Of a stretch of 64,000 nucleotides of DNA, positions 1 to 7,638 are shown piece by piece. Position numbers and translations under genes: made by a program. The stretch lies in contig CAVPCU010000006.1 of the NCBI GenBank assembly GCA_963702575.1, positions 248,001 through 312,000 of the forward strand. Reading direction: 5' to 3'. The notes beneath the pieces are model-generated. The model had not been told where the DNA came from and searched no databases. It was given only the letters and a program-made list of their open reading frames with translations. The DNA comes from VRUE01 sp963702575 (GTDB lineage Bacteria > Actinomycetota > Thermoleophilia > Solirubrobacterales > 70-9). Numbering within the stretch: the stretch's first letter is position 1; every line of letters starts with the position of its first letter.

Positions 1-1
1 C

Positions 2-112
2 CGCCGGACCGAGCTGCATCGCGGACCGCATGGCATTCTCACTTCCAACCTTCACCTGCCGGAACATGGGCCCGATGAGGTCCGGGAAGAACTGGAACGG
101 ACTCGGCGGTGA
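2..112 (+). CDS. C-terminal tail of an upstream protein, possibly the antitoxin partner (partial)
   Basis: An open frame enters from the left edge of the window and ends at TGA 110-112. Its last residues are rich in Arg and Glu (ending EELERTRR). The stop overlaps the GTG start of the PIN-domain gene by GTGA, the usual coupling of an antitoxin to its toxin. Only about 36 residues are visible and no family can be recognised, so the antitoxin role rests on position and charge alone. Confidence 0.3.
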   Translation, partial: RRTELHRGPHGILTSNLHLPEHGPDEVREELERTRR

Positions 113-534
113 TCGTTCCCGACAGCTCGGTCCTGGTGGCCGGCTTCCTTCCCGATCATCCCTTCTACGACGTGGCAGAGCCCGCTCTGGTCGAGGTTCG
201 AGAGGCCGGAGGCTTGGTCGCCCACACCACAGCAGAGACTTATGCCGTGCTGAGCGCTCCTTCGGGGGTCTATCGGAGCAAGCCGTCGACGGTCCTGGCC
301 TATCTCGACCAATTCCTCGAAGGCGGCGCGCCGATCCAGCCGCATCCGGCCGCCTACCGCGAGGCGCTCGAGCTTCTCGTCGACGACGGCCGCGGCGGCG
401 CCTCGATCTACGACGCGCTCATTGCTCTGGCGGCGCGCGAGGCGAACGCCACGCTAGTCAGCCTGGATCGCCGCGCCAGACCGACGTACGAGCTCTGCGG
501 AGTCAACGCGAGGTTCCTCGACGAAGCCCGGTAG
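109..534 (+). CDS. PIN-domain ribonuclease, VapC-like toxin
   Basis: A 141-residue protein of typical PIN-domain length. It begins MIVPDSSVLVAG, with the first metal-binding Asp at residue 5. A conserved Glu lies in TTAETYAVLS, and further acidic residues lie in IYDALIALA and LVSLDRRA, matching the usual PIN acidic cluster. Proteins of this family are Mg-dependent RNases that block translation when not held by a small antitoxin. The GTG start overlaps the stop of the preceding frame (GTGA), so the pair is probably co-transcribed. The RNA target cannot be told from sequence. A non-toxic PIN nuclease is the alternative. Confidence 0.8.
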   Translation: MIVPDSSVLVAGFLPDHPFYDVAEPALVEVREAGGLVAHTTAETYAVLSAPSGVYRSKPSTVLAYLDQFLEGGAPIQPHPAAYREALELLVDDGRGGASIYDALIALAAREANATLVSLDRRARPTYELCGVNARFLDEAR

Positions 535-594
535 GAGCGCCGCCTCGTAGCCCGGCCGAGGGCTCCCCCTTGCCCACCGTGCGAAGCTAACAGC

Positions 595-2001
595 ATGTCG
601 TCCGACGGCCCGACCTCGCCGGAAGAGCGCGCAGCCGCCGGCAAGGACGCGCGCAACGCCGCGCCACGATCGAGCCACGGCGAGTGGGAGCCGGCCGCCG
701 ATCGGGCCGACCCGGTCGAGCTGCTCGAGGCGCAGGCCGCCTCGCGGGTCGGCCAGCTCGTGCCGTTGCGCTACGGCCGCATGTTGGCCTCGCCCTTCGC
801 CTTCTTCCGCGGCGCCGCGGCGGTGATGGCCGCCGACCTCGCGCCGACCCCCGCCAGCGGCTTCACCGCCCAGCTCTGTGGCGACGCCCACCTCTCCAAC
901 TTCGGCGGCTTCGCCTCGCCCGAGCGCCAGCTCCTCTTCGACGTCAACGACTTCGACGAGACGCTGCCGGGCCCGTGGGAGTGGGACCTCAAGCGCCTCG
1001 CGGCAAGCATCGCCGTCGCCGGCCGCGACAACGGGTTCGACCGCGATCGGCGACGGCCGGTGGTCGAAGTCGCCGCGGCCGCCTACCGGCGCTCGATGCG
1101 CGAGCTGGCGACGATGGGCAACCTCGACGTCTGGTACCAGCGACTCGACCTCGACGCGATCAAAGCGGGCTGGGAGACCGCGGTCGGCCAGAAGCAGCGG
1201 CGGACCTTCGAGCGCAACGTCGAGAAGGCCCGCGCGAAGGACCGCGAGCGCGCCTTCGCCAAGCTCACCCACGAAGTCGACGGCCGGATCCGCATCGTCA
1301 GCGAACCGCCGCTGATCGTCCCCGTCGGCGAGCTGGTCGGCGAGGAGGCGGAGGGCCTCGATGCCCGCGCCCACGAGATCCTCGCCGCCTACGCCGGCAC
1401 CCTGAGCGCCGATTGCCGCGTCCTCTTCGACAGCTACCGCTTCGTCGACGCCGCGGTCAAAGTGGTCGGCGTCGGCAGCGTCGGCACCCGGGCCTGGATC
1501 GTCCTCCTGCTCGGCCGCGACGAAGGCGACCCGCTCTTCCTCCAGATCAAGGAGGCGCAGCGCTCGGTGCTCGAGCCCTACACGGCGCCGAGCGCGTACG
1601 AGCAGCAGGGCGAGCGCGTGGTGCAGGGACAGCGGTTGGTGCAGGCGGCGAGCGACCTCCTGCTCGGCTGGGTCACGGCGGAGGGCCTCGACGGCGAGCG
1701 CCGCGACTTCTACGTGCGCCAGCTCTGGGACGCGAAGGGCTCCGCCCAGGTCGAGCAGATGGACCCCCGGGCGATGGCGGCCTACGCCGAAATCTGCGGC
1801 ACCACCCTGGCCCGCGCCCACGCTCGCGGCGCCGACCGGATCGCGATCGCCGCCTACCTCGGCAAGAGCTCCGTCTTCGACCAGGCGATCGCCGAGTTCG
1901 CCGAGGCCTACGCCGACCAGAATGAGCGCGACCACGCCGCCCTGCGCGAGGCCGCCGACTCGGGCCGGATCGAGGTCGCGGCCGACCCGAAGGCCGCTTG
2001 A
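595..2001 (+). CDS. DUF2252 family protein
   Basis: A 468-residue protein recognised as DUF2252, a family with distant resemblance to aminoglycoside phosphotransferase/kinase folds but no settled reaction. Conserved landmarks are CGDAHLSNFG (about residues 95-104), DVNDFDET (about 116-123) and WEWDLKRL (about 128-135), which look like a nucleotide- or metal-binding core. There is no signal peptide or membrane segment, so it should be cytoplasmic. Its TGA stop overlaps the TTG start of the next gene by four bases (TTGA), implying translational coupling with the membrane protease. The biological role is unknown. Confidence 0.92.
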   Translation: MSSDGPTSPEERAAAGKDARNAAPRSSHGEWEPAADRADPVELLEAQAASRVGQLVPLRYGRMLASPFAFFRGAAAVMAADLAPTPASGFTAQLCGDAHLSNFGGFASPERQLLFDVNDFDETLPGPWEWDLKRLAASIAVAGRDNGFDRDRRRPVVEVAAAAYRRSMRELATMGNLDVWYQRLDLDAIKAGWETAVGQKQRRTFERNVEKARAKDRERAFAKLTHEVDGRIRIVSEPPLIVPVGELVGEEAEGLDARAHEILAAYAGTLSADCRVLFDSYRFVDAAVKVVGVGSVGTRAWIVLLLGRDEGDPLFLQIKEAQRSVLEPYTAPSAYEQQGERVVQGQRLVQAASDLLLGWVTAEGLDGERRDFYVRQLWDAKGSAQVEQMDPRAMAAYAEICGTTLARAHARGADRIAIAAYLGKSSVFDQAIAEFAEAYADQNERDHAALREAADSGRIEVAADPKAA

Positions 2002-3116
2002 ACCTGCGCAGCGTCCGCGTCGGCCGGCTCGCCGGGATCCCGATCGGGATCCAGCCGCTCTGGCTGGCGATCGTCGTCCTCATCGCCTGGTCGCTGGGCG
2101 CGAACTATTACCCCGACCAGGCGCCGGGGATCGCGCCGGGCGCCGCCTACGCACTCGGCCTGCTCAGCGCCCTGCTGCTCTTCGCCAGCATCCTCCTGCA
2201 CGAGCTCGGCCACGGCATCGTCGCCCGCCGTCACGGGGTCGAGATCGAGGAGATCGATCTCTGGCTGCTCGGCGGCGTGGCGCGGATGAAGGGCTACCCG
2301 AAGACCGCCGGCGACGAGCTGCGCTTCGCCCTCGCCGGCCCGGCGGTGACGCTGGCGATCGCGCTCGGCTTCGGCCTCGTCGACGTGGCGCTGCCGGCCT
2401 CGGCGCCCGACGCGCTGCGGGCGGTGGTCGAGTACCAGCTCTTCATCAATGCCGCGATCCTCGTCTTCAACCTGCTGCCCGCCTTCCCGCTCGACGGCGG
2501 CCGGGTGGCGCGGGCGCTGATCTGGCGCCGCAACGGCGACCTGCGCCGGGCGACCGCCACGGCGGCCGCGATCGGCCGCGGCTTCGGCGTGGCGATGATC
2601 GCCCTCGGCCTGCTCGGCACGCTGGCAGGGGCGATCGGGGGCATCTGGCTCGCGGTCGTCGGCTTCTTCGTGATCATGGCGGCGCGGGCGGAGGAGGGGG
2701 GGCTGCGGGTCCGCACCGCCTTCGCCGGCCGCGAGGCGGGCCGCTTCATGTCCTTCCCGGCGGTCGCCGTGCCGGCCGAGCTCAGCGTCGAGGAGGCGCT
2801 GGCGAGCTACTTCGTCCGCTACCGCTACACCGCCTTCCCGGTCGTCGAGGACGGCCGGCCGGTCGGCCTGGTCGACGTCGGCCAGGTCGAGCGGGTGCCG
2901 CCGGGGCGCCGGGCGACGACGACGGTCGTCGAGGCGGCTATCTCCGACCCGGACCTGATCGTCGGCGAACACCAGGACGTCGCCGAGCTGCTCGAGCGCC
3001 CGGCCTTCCAGCGGGTCGGCAGGGCGGTGGTGCAGGCCGAGGACGGTCGCCTCGGCATCCTCTCGATCACCGACGTCAACGCCGCCCTCCGCGCGCTCGA
3101 GCTGACCCAGGCCTGA
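1998..3116 (+). CDS. Site-2 protease family (M50) metalloprotease with C-terminal CBS domains
   Basis: A 372-residue polytopic membrane protein. The zinc motif HELGH is at about residues 68-72 inside the second hydrophobic segment, and the second metal-binding motif NLLPAFPLDGGR is at about 158-169, as in Rip/SpoIVFB-type intramembrane proteases. After about residue 240 the protein is soluble and carries a CBS pair (MSFPAVAVP and later ILSITDVNAAL). CBS-containing M50 proteases of this kind are thought to be gated by nucleotide or energy state. The TTG start overlaps the DUF2252 stop. The substrate is unknown; release of a membrane-tethered regulator is the family precedent. Confidence 0.92.
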   Translation: MNLRSVRVGRLAGIPIGIQPLWLAIVVLIAWSLGANYYPDQAPGIAPGAAYALGLLSALLLFASILLHELGHGIVARRHGVEIEEIDLWLLGGVARMKGYPKTAGDELRFALAGPAVTLAIALGFGLVDVALPASAPDALRAVVEYQLFINAAILVFNLLPAFPLDGGRVARALIWRRNGDLRRATATAAAIGRGFGVAMIALGLLGTLAGAIGGIWLAVVGFFVIMAARAEEGGLRVRTAFAGREAGRFMSFPAVAVPAELSVEEALASYFVRYRYTAFPVVEDGRPVGLVDVGQVERVPPGRRATTTVVEAAISDPDLIVGEHQDVAELLERPAFQRVGRAVVQAEDGRLGILSITDVNAALRALELTQA

Positions 3117-3140
3117 CCCCCGCAGGCTGTGCGCCGCCGG

Positions 3141-3719
3141 CTAGGGCGAGAGCAGGGTCAGGTCCCAGCCGTCTGCGGTGCGGGTGAAGAGGCGGCGCTC
3201 GTGGATGCGGTCCTCCTCTTCGCGCCACAGCTCGATCGCCTCGGGGCGGACCCGCAGGGCGCCCCACTCGGGCGGGCAGGCCGGCGCGGTCTCCTGCACC
3301 TCGACGAGGTGTGCGAGGCGGTCGCGCAGCGGCCCGAGGTCCTCGATCGGCTCGCCCTGGCGGGAGACGACGGTCTGCAGCTGGTGGAAGAGGTCGCGCT
3401 CGGCGAACAGCTCCTCGGCCAGCGGGCGCTCGGCGAGGAGCGCCTCGCCGCTGACGTGGATCTGGCGGCCCAGCGAGGGCCAGTGGAAGAGCAGGGCGAC
3501 GTGCGGGTTGGCCTCGACCTCGCGGGCCTTGCGCGTCCACAGCGCCGTGGTGAAGAGGAGCGCGTCGTCCTCGAGCCGCTTCAGCGTCACCGTCCGCGCC
3601 GAGGGCCGGCCGTCCGCGCCCACGGTGACGAAGGCGACCGAGGCCGGCTGAGCGAGCCCCGCCGCCCGCGCCTCTCCGATCCACCCGCCGAGCTCGGCGA
3701 TCGGATCGACACCGGTCAT
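3141..3719 (-). CDS. pdxH: Pyridoxamine 5'-phosphate oxidase
   Basis: A 192-residue FMN-dependent oxidase that would convert pyridoxine or pyridoxamine 5'-phosphate to pyridoxal 5'-phosphate. PdxH landmarks in order are SARTVTLKRL (FMN phosphate-binding Arg/Lys strand), TTALWTRKAREVEANP, the ERDLFHQLQTVVSRQGEP region, and the C-terminal substrate-binding WGALRVRPEAIELW followed by RIHERRLF, close to the family's RLHDRF. The start is the ATG at 3719, whose ATGA overlaps the stop of the flavodoxin-like gene upstream, so the two flavoproteins form one operon. A broader pyridoxamine oxidase-fold flavoprotein is possible, but the C-terminal signature favours true PdxH. Confidence 0.85.
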   Translation of the reverse strand: MTGVDPIAELGGWIGEARAAGLAQPASVAFVTVGADGRPSARTVTLKRLEDDALLFTTALWTRKAREVEANPHVALLFHWPSLGRQIHVSGEALLAERPLAEELFAERDLFHQLQTVVSRQGEPIEDLGPLRDRLAHLVEVQETAPACPPEWGALRVRPEAIELWREEEDRIHERRLFTRTADGWDLTLLSP

Positions 3720-4465
3720 CTGTAGTCGGGGTTGGGGAAGTCGAAGCGGCAGCCGGCGTCCCAGGCGGTGCGCTGGTTGCCGTGGGCGGGGATGCCGCCG
3801 GCGTCCTTCAGCATCCGCGCCAGGTGGAGCATGTTCCAGGCGGCGAAGGTGGTGTTGCGGTTGGTGAAGTCGTTCTCCGGGCCGCCCGAGCCCTCGTCGA
3901 GGTAGGAGGGCCCCGGGCCGGCCTCGCCGATCCAGCCGGCGTCGGCCTGGGGCGGGATCGTGTAGCCGAGGTGCTGCAGCGAGTAGAGCACGTTCATCGC
4001 GCAGTGCTTGACGCCGTCCTCGTTGCCGGTGACGAGGCAGCCGCCGACGCGGCCGTAGTAGGCGTACTGGCCGGCGTCGTTGAGCAGGTGCGAGTTGCCG
4101 TAGAGGCGCTCGACGATCCGCGTCGCGACGGAGGACTTCTCGCCCAGCCAGATCGGCATGCCGAGAACGAGGATGTCGGCCGCCATCACCTGCTCGAAGA
4201 TCTGCGGCCACTCGTCGCGCTCCCAGCCGTGCTCGGCCATGTCCGGCCAGACGCCGGTGGCGATCTCGCGGTCGACAGCGCGGATGCACTCGACCGCGAC
4301 CCCGTTGCGCCGCATGATCTCCATCGAGACGTCCATCAGCCCCTGGGTGTTGGAGACCTCGGGGCTGCGCTTCAGCGTGCAGTTGATGAAAAAGGCGCGC
4401 AGGTCGGAGTAGTCGGTCTCGCTGCTCTCGCAGAGCGCCGTCTGCTTCTCGGTCAGCTCGGTCAC
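3716..4465 (-). CDS. Flavodoxin / NADPH-dependent FMN reductase family protein
   Basis: A 249-residue flavodoxin-fold protein. FFINCTLKRSPEVSNT near residue 25 is the phosphate-binding loop for FMN, and ILVLGMPIWLGEKSSV with the following glycine-rich LVTGNEDG form the rest of the flavin site. Such enzymes pass two electrons from NAD(P)H to FMN or quinones. It is the first gene of a two-gene operon, overlapping pdxH by ATGA. Its substrate cannot be named from sequence. The family assignment is secure. Confidence 0.87.
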   Translation of the reverse strand: MTELTEKQTALCESSETDYSDLRAFFINCTLKRSPEVSNTQGLMDVSMEIMRRNGVAVECIRAVDREIATGVWPDMAEHGWERDEWPQIFEQVMAADILVLGMPIWLGEKSSVATRIVERLYGNSHLLNDAGQYAYYGRVGGCLVTGNEDGVKHCAMNVLYSLQHLGYTIPPQADAGWIGEAGPGPSYLDEGSGGPENDFTNRNTTFAAWNMLHLARMLKDAGGIPAHGNQRTAWDAGCRFDFPNPDYR

Positions 4466-4534
4466 GTCTCTTCTCCTCGGTCGTCGGTCGGGCGTGATTC
4501 TATGGTTGGGGAAACCAGCGGAGGAGGAATGCGG

Positions 4535-4687
4535 ATGCCCGACCAGACGATCACCCTGACGATCTCCAAGGCCGACGCCGAGGTGCTGCTCGGCGTGCTC
4601 TCCTCGGAGCGCTACAACGCCGAGGTCGAGGCCGTCGCCGACGCCGTCCGCGCCCAGCTCGACGAGAAGCTGGCCGAGCTGGGCTGA
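4535..4687 (+). CDS. Small acidic hypothetical protein, 50 aa
   Basis: Encodes MPDQTITLTISKADAEVLLG and then an acidic helix ending in KLAELG, 50 residues. A GAGGAGG ribosome-binding site at 4521-4527 sits 7 bases before the ATG at 4535; the other in-frame ATG at 4529 would leave no spacer, so 4535 is preferred. It stands alone between two minus-strand genes. A beta strand followed by an amphipathic helix is likely, perhaps a small dimeric protein. No family is recognised. Confidence 0.6.
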   Translation: MPDQTITLTISKADAEVLLGVLSSERYNAEVEAVADAVRAQLDEKLAELG

Positions 4688-4694
4688 GCGGGAC

Positions 4695-5192
4695 TCAGAC
4701 GACGGTCACCCGGCCCCTCATGAACCCGTCGTGGGCCATCGCCCAGGGATCGCAGGGCAGCGCGCAGTACCAGGCGTAGGCGCCGGGCTTGCTCGGAGCT
4801 TGGATGACGAAGGTCGTCTCGCTCGGCTTTTCTTCGGAGCCGGCGGCGATGTTCACGTTGGTGCCCAGCTCCGCGGAGTTGAAGCTGTGGGGCATGTCGT
4901 CGTAGTTGTAGACGGTGACCCGCACGGTGGCGCCGGCCTTGACCGAGAAGTCGGCGGGCAGGAAGGCGTCGTGCCAGTTCCCGTCGGAGCCCTTCTTGCC
5001 GTGCTCGGTGTCCGACTTGATGGTCAGCTTCAGGCTTTCGCTGGGCGCGACCGCGACCGCGCCGGCGGCCTTGTTGGAGTCTTCTAGCTTGAAGGCGACC
5101 GCCAGCAGGGACGCCATCGACAGCAGCACGGCGAACATCACCGCCAGCTGGGTGAGCCCCCGATCTTCGCGCCTCTCGTTTCCTGCCGACAT
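4695..5192 (-). CDS. Membrane-anchored cupredoxin (copper-binding, plastocyanin/COX2-like)
   Basis: A 165-residue protein with one N-terminal hydrophobic segment (about residues 15-34, LAVMFAVLLSMASLLAVAF) that would anchor it on the outer face of the membrane. A cupredoxin domain follows. Candidate copper ligands are the His in DDMPHSF and the cluster YCALPCDPWAMAHDGFM with two Cys, one His and two Met. Two Cys suggest a CuA-like or modified type-1 site for electron transfer. The ATG at 5192 has GGAGAGA just upstream. It lies between unrelated genes, so its redox partner is unknown. Confidence 0.87.
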   Translation of the reverse strand: MSAGNERREDRGLTQLAVMFAVLLSMASLLAVAFKLEDSNKAAGAVAVAPSESLKLTIKSDTEHGKKGSDGNWHDAFLPADFSVKAGATVRVTVYNYDDMPHSFNSAELGTNVNIAAGSEEKPSETTFVIQAPSKPGAYAWYCALPCDPWAMAHDGFMRGRVTVV

Positions 5193-5305
5193 GGTTCTCT
5201 CCTTCCGCAAACCGGTGCATTGTTTGGTGACAGGTATGAACCTAGGGCGGCGCGAGGCGTCGTTCATCGGGTCGAAACCGCCGCTTAGCAGCGGGTTTCG
5301 CGCAC

Positions 5306-6922
5306 CTAGGACTGCGGGGAAACCGGGGCCTCGGCCTGCAGCTCGTCGAAGCGTCGCGTCGGCAGGCGCCTGGTCGCCCAGAAGGAGGCGACGACGAGGA
5401 AGGCGGCGAACAGGAACGCCGTCTTCAGCGCCTCGAGCTGGGCGTCTTCGTAGCTTTCGACCACCGCGTCGACGCTCCGCGGGTCGAGCCCGGCTTGGGT
5501 CGCGCCGACCCTGACTTCGTCGGCGGCGACGAAGCTGCCGCCCGAGTCGAGGCGTACCTGCACCTGGCTGTTCACCTGATTCGAGATGTCGGGGTGGGAG
5601 GCGACGTTGGCGGAGAAGGAGGCCAGCAGGCCGGTGATCACGATCGCCCCGAGCACCGCCGTGCCCAGCGAGGAGCCGAGCTGCTGGGCGGTGTTCTGAA
5701 GCCCGCCCGCCTCGCTGCGCTCGCTGTCGCCGACCGAGGACTGCACGACGTTGCCGAGCTGGGACATGATCAGCCCCATCCCGACGCCGAGGACGCCCAT
5801 CGCGACGAGGAAGGCGGCGTTGTCGAGTTCGGGTTCGATCGTGTCGAGCAGCAGCAGGGTGGCGACGAAGACGACGACGAGCCCGGCGCGCACCAGCGTC
5901 TTCGCCGGGTAGCGGCGGGACAGGGCCGAGCCGCCGAGCGCGGCGACGAAGAGCCCCGCCGAGGCGGGCAGCATCCGCACCCCGGTTTCGAGCGCGTCGA
6001 GGCCCTGCACGATCTGCAGGAAGAGCGGCACGGTGAAGAAGACGCCCATCAGGACGAGGTTCTGGGCGAGGAACATCGCGACGCCGCCGCGCAGGGTTGA
6101 GATGCCGAGCAGCTTGAAATGGAGGAGCGGTTCGCCCCCGCGCTCCTCCAGGCGCCGCTCCCAGGCGCGGAAGGCGGCGAGGAGGAGGGCGCCGGCGCCG
6201 ATCACGAACGGCGTCAACGAGAAGCCGAACGGCTCCAGCGGCGAGTTGCGCGGCGCCAGCCACCCCCAGTTGCTCGCCTGCAGGACGCCGAAGACGACGA
6301 GGCCGAGGCCGAGCGCCGAGAGGATCCCCCCGACGACGTCGAGGCGGGAGGCCTTCTCGCGCAGCGGCTCGGGGATCAGCCGCGAGCCGGCGAGGATGCC
6401 GATCGCGACCACGACCTCGCCGGCGAAGACGAGCCGCCAGGTCAGCTCGGTCGTCACCCAGCCGCCGAGGATCGGGCCGACGGCGATGCCGGCGCCGGCG
6501 ACCCCGCCGAGGACGCCGTAGGCGATCGCGCGGTCGCTCCCCTTGTAGGTGGTGGCGACCAGGGCGACGAGAGCGGGCAGGACCAGGGCCGCGCCGATGC
6601 CCTCGAGCACCGACCAGCCGAGCATCAGCGCGGGGACGCTCCAGGAGACGGCGGTGAGCGCCGAGCCGACCGCGTAGATGCAGATGCCGACGACGAGCGC
6701 CCGTCGCCGGCCCCAGATGTCGCCGAGCTTGCCGCCGGTCAGCATCAGCCCCGCCATCACCAGCGCGTAGAAGGCGATCACGATCTGGATCGTCGTCACC
6801 GTCGTGTCGAAGTCTTCGACCAGCTGGGAGATCGAGACGTTCATCACCGCCTGGTCCAGCACCATCAGGAACTGGGCCGTGCCCAGTACCGCCAGCGGTC
6901 CCCATCTCCTCACCCGCGGCAC
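5306..6922 (-). CDS. MFS transporter, DHA2/EmrB-QacA family (14-TM drug exporter type)
   Basis: A 538-residue, highly hydrophobic protein of the usual length for 14-helix drug:H+ antiporters. It starts with LAVLGTAQFLMVLDQAVMNVSI, carrying the DHA2 motif (LD...MNVS/VNVA), and has the motif-A loop GGKLGDIWGRRRALVVG. A soluble segment near residues 435-490 separates the last helices, as in QacA-type proteins. It probably exports a hydrophobic toxicant or antibiotic using the proton gradient. It is divergent from the ion channel gene, with a short intergenic region. The substrate is not predictable. Confidence 0.92.
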   Translation of the reverse strand: MPRVRRWGPLAVLGTAQFLMVLDQAVMNVSISQLVEDFDTTVTTIQIVIAFYALVMAGLMLTGGKLGDIWGRRRALVVGICIYAVGSALTAVSWSVPALMLGWSVLEGIGAALVLPALVALVATTYKGSDRAIAYGVLGGVAGAGIAVGPILGGWVTTELTWRLVFAGEVVVAIGILAGSRLIPEPLREKASRLDVVGGILSALGLGLVVFGVLQASNWGWLAPRNSPLEPFGFSLTPFVIGAGALLLAAFRAWERRLEERGGEPLLHFKLLGISTLRGGVAMFLAQNLVLMGVFFTVPLFLQIVQGLDALETGVRMLPASAGLFVAALGGSALSRRYPAKTLVRAGLVVVFVATLLLLDTIEPELDNAAFLVAMGVLGVGMGLIMSQLGNVVQSSVGDSERSEAGGLQNTAQQLGSSLGTAVLGAIVITGLLASFSANVASHPDISNQVNSQVQVRLDSGGSFVAADEVRVGATQAGLDPRSVDAVVESYEDAQLEALKTAFLFAAFLVVASFWATRRLPTRRFDELQAEAPVSPQS

Positions 6923-6948
6923 ACTATCGCCAGGCAGCGCGGGCTAGG

Positions 6949-7638
6949 ATGGCCGCGGCCGTGACTGGGAGCCGGAGACGAGAGGAGCGCTGGAGCCGCT
7001 ACGCGGAGCGGATGACGAACGCCTTCGGCCTCGTCCTCCTGCTGGTGCTCTCCACCTACGTGCTCGCCTCGCTGACCCGCTACTCGGGCTGGAGCGCCGT
7101 CGCGATCACCGCGGTGGCCTGCCTGGGTGGAGTGGCGGCCCTTGGCAGTTCCGGCGTCAGGCCGGCGTTCGTCCGCGGCGCCGCCGCGATCGGGCTGGTG
7201 GCGGCCGGCCTTGCGGCCGCCGGGGCGATCTCGGGCGACGACGGCTTCCTCGGCGCTGCGGCGCTGATCCAGATGCTCCTGCTCATCCTCGCCAGCGGCG
7301 TCGTCCTGCGGGCGGTGCTGAGCGAGTCGGAGGTCAACTTCCGCACGATCCTCGGCGCGATCAGCGTCTACCTGATCTTCGGCCTGCTCTTCACCTCGCT
7401 CTACGTGACGATCGACCGCCTCCAGGGGGGCGCGTTCTTCCTCAGCGAGGCCGGCTCGCACACCGGCGACTACATCTTCTTCAGCTTCACCACGCTGACC
7501 ACGACCGGCTACGGCAACCTCGTTCCGGCAGCGCAGCCGGGCAAGATGTTCGCCGGCCTCGAGATGCTCTTCGGTCAGATCTTCCTGGTGACGCTGATCG
7601 CCGGCCTGGTCAGCCTCTGGCGGCCGCGGCGGGGCTGA
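6949..7638 (+). CDS. Two-pore-domain-like/potassium channel family protein (ion channel domain)
   Basis: A 229-residue membrane protein with several N-terminal helices and a C-terminal pore module. The selectivity filter TTLTTTGYGNLVP (TxGYG) is followed by an inner helix, EMLFGQIFLVTLIAGLVSLW. There is no RCK or other cytoplasmic regulatory domain after the pore. It would form a tetrameric K+ channel in the plasma membrane. The start chosen (ATG 6949) gives a short basic N terminus; an ATG at 7012 (MTNAFGLVL) is an alternative. Its 3' end overlaps the convergent MFS gene by 29 bp. Confidence 0.87.
   Translation: MAAAVTGSRRREERWSRYAERMTNAFGLVLLLVLSTYVLASLTRYSGWSAVAITAVACLGGVAALGSSGVRPAFVRGAAAIGLVAAGLAAAGAISGDDGFLGAAALIQMLLLILASGVVLRAVLSESEVNFRTILGAISVYLIFGLLFTSLYVTIDRLQGGAFFLSEAGSHTGDYIFFSFTTLTTTGYGNLVPAAQPGKMFAGLEMLFGQIFLVTLIAGLVSLWRPRRG

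Noticed and set aside
454..1935. A 493-codon open frame on the minus strand opposite DUF2252
   Set aside because: Composition is Val/Glu/Asp/Arg-rich without family motifs, as expected for the antisense of a high-GC gene; DUF2252 on the plus strand has clear motifs.
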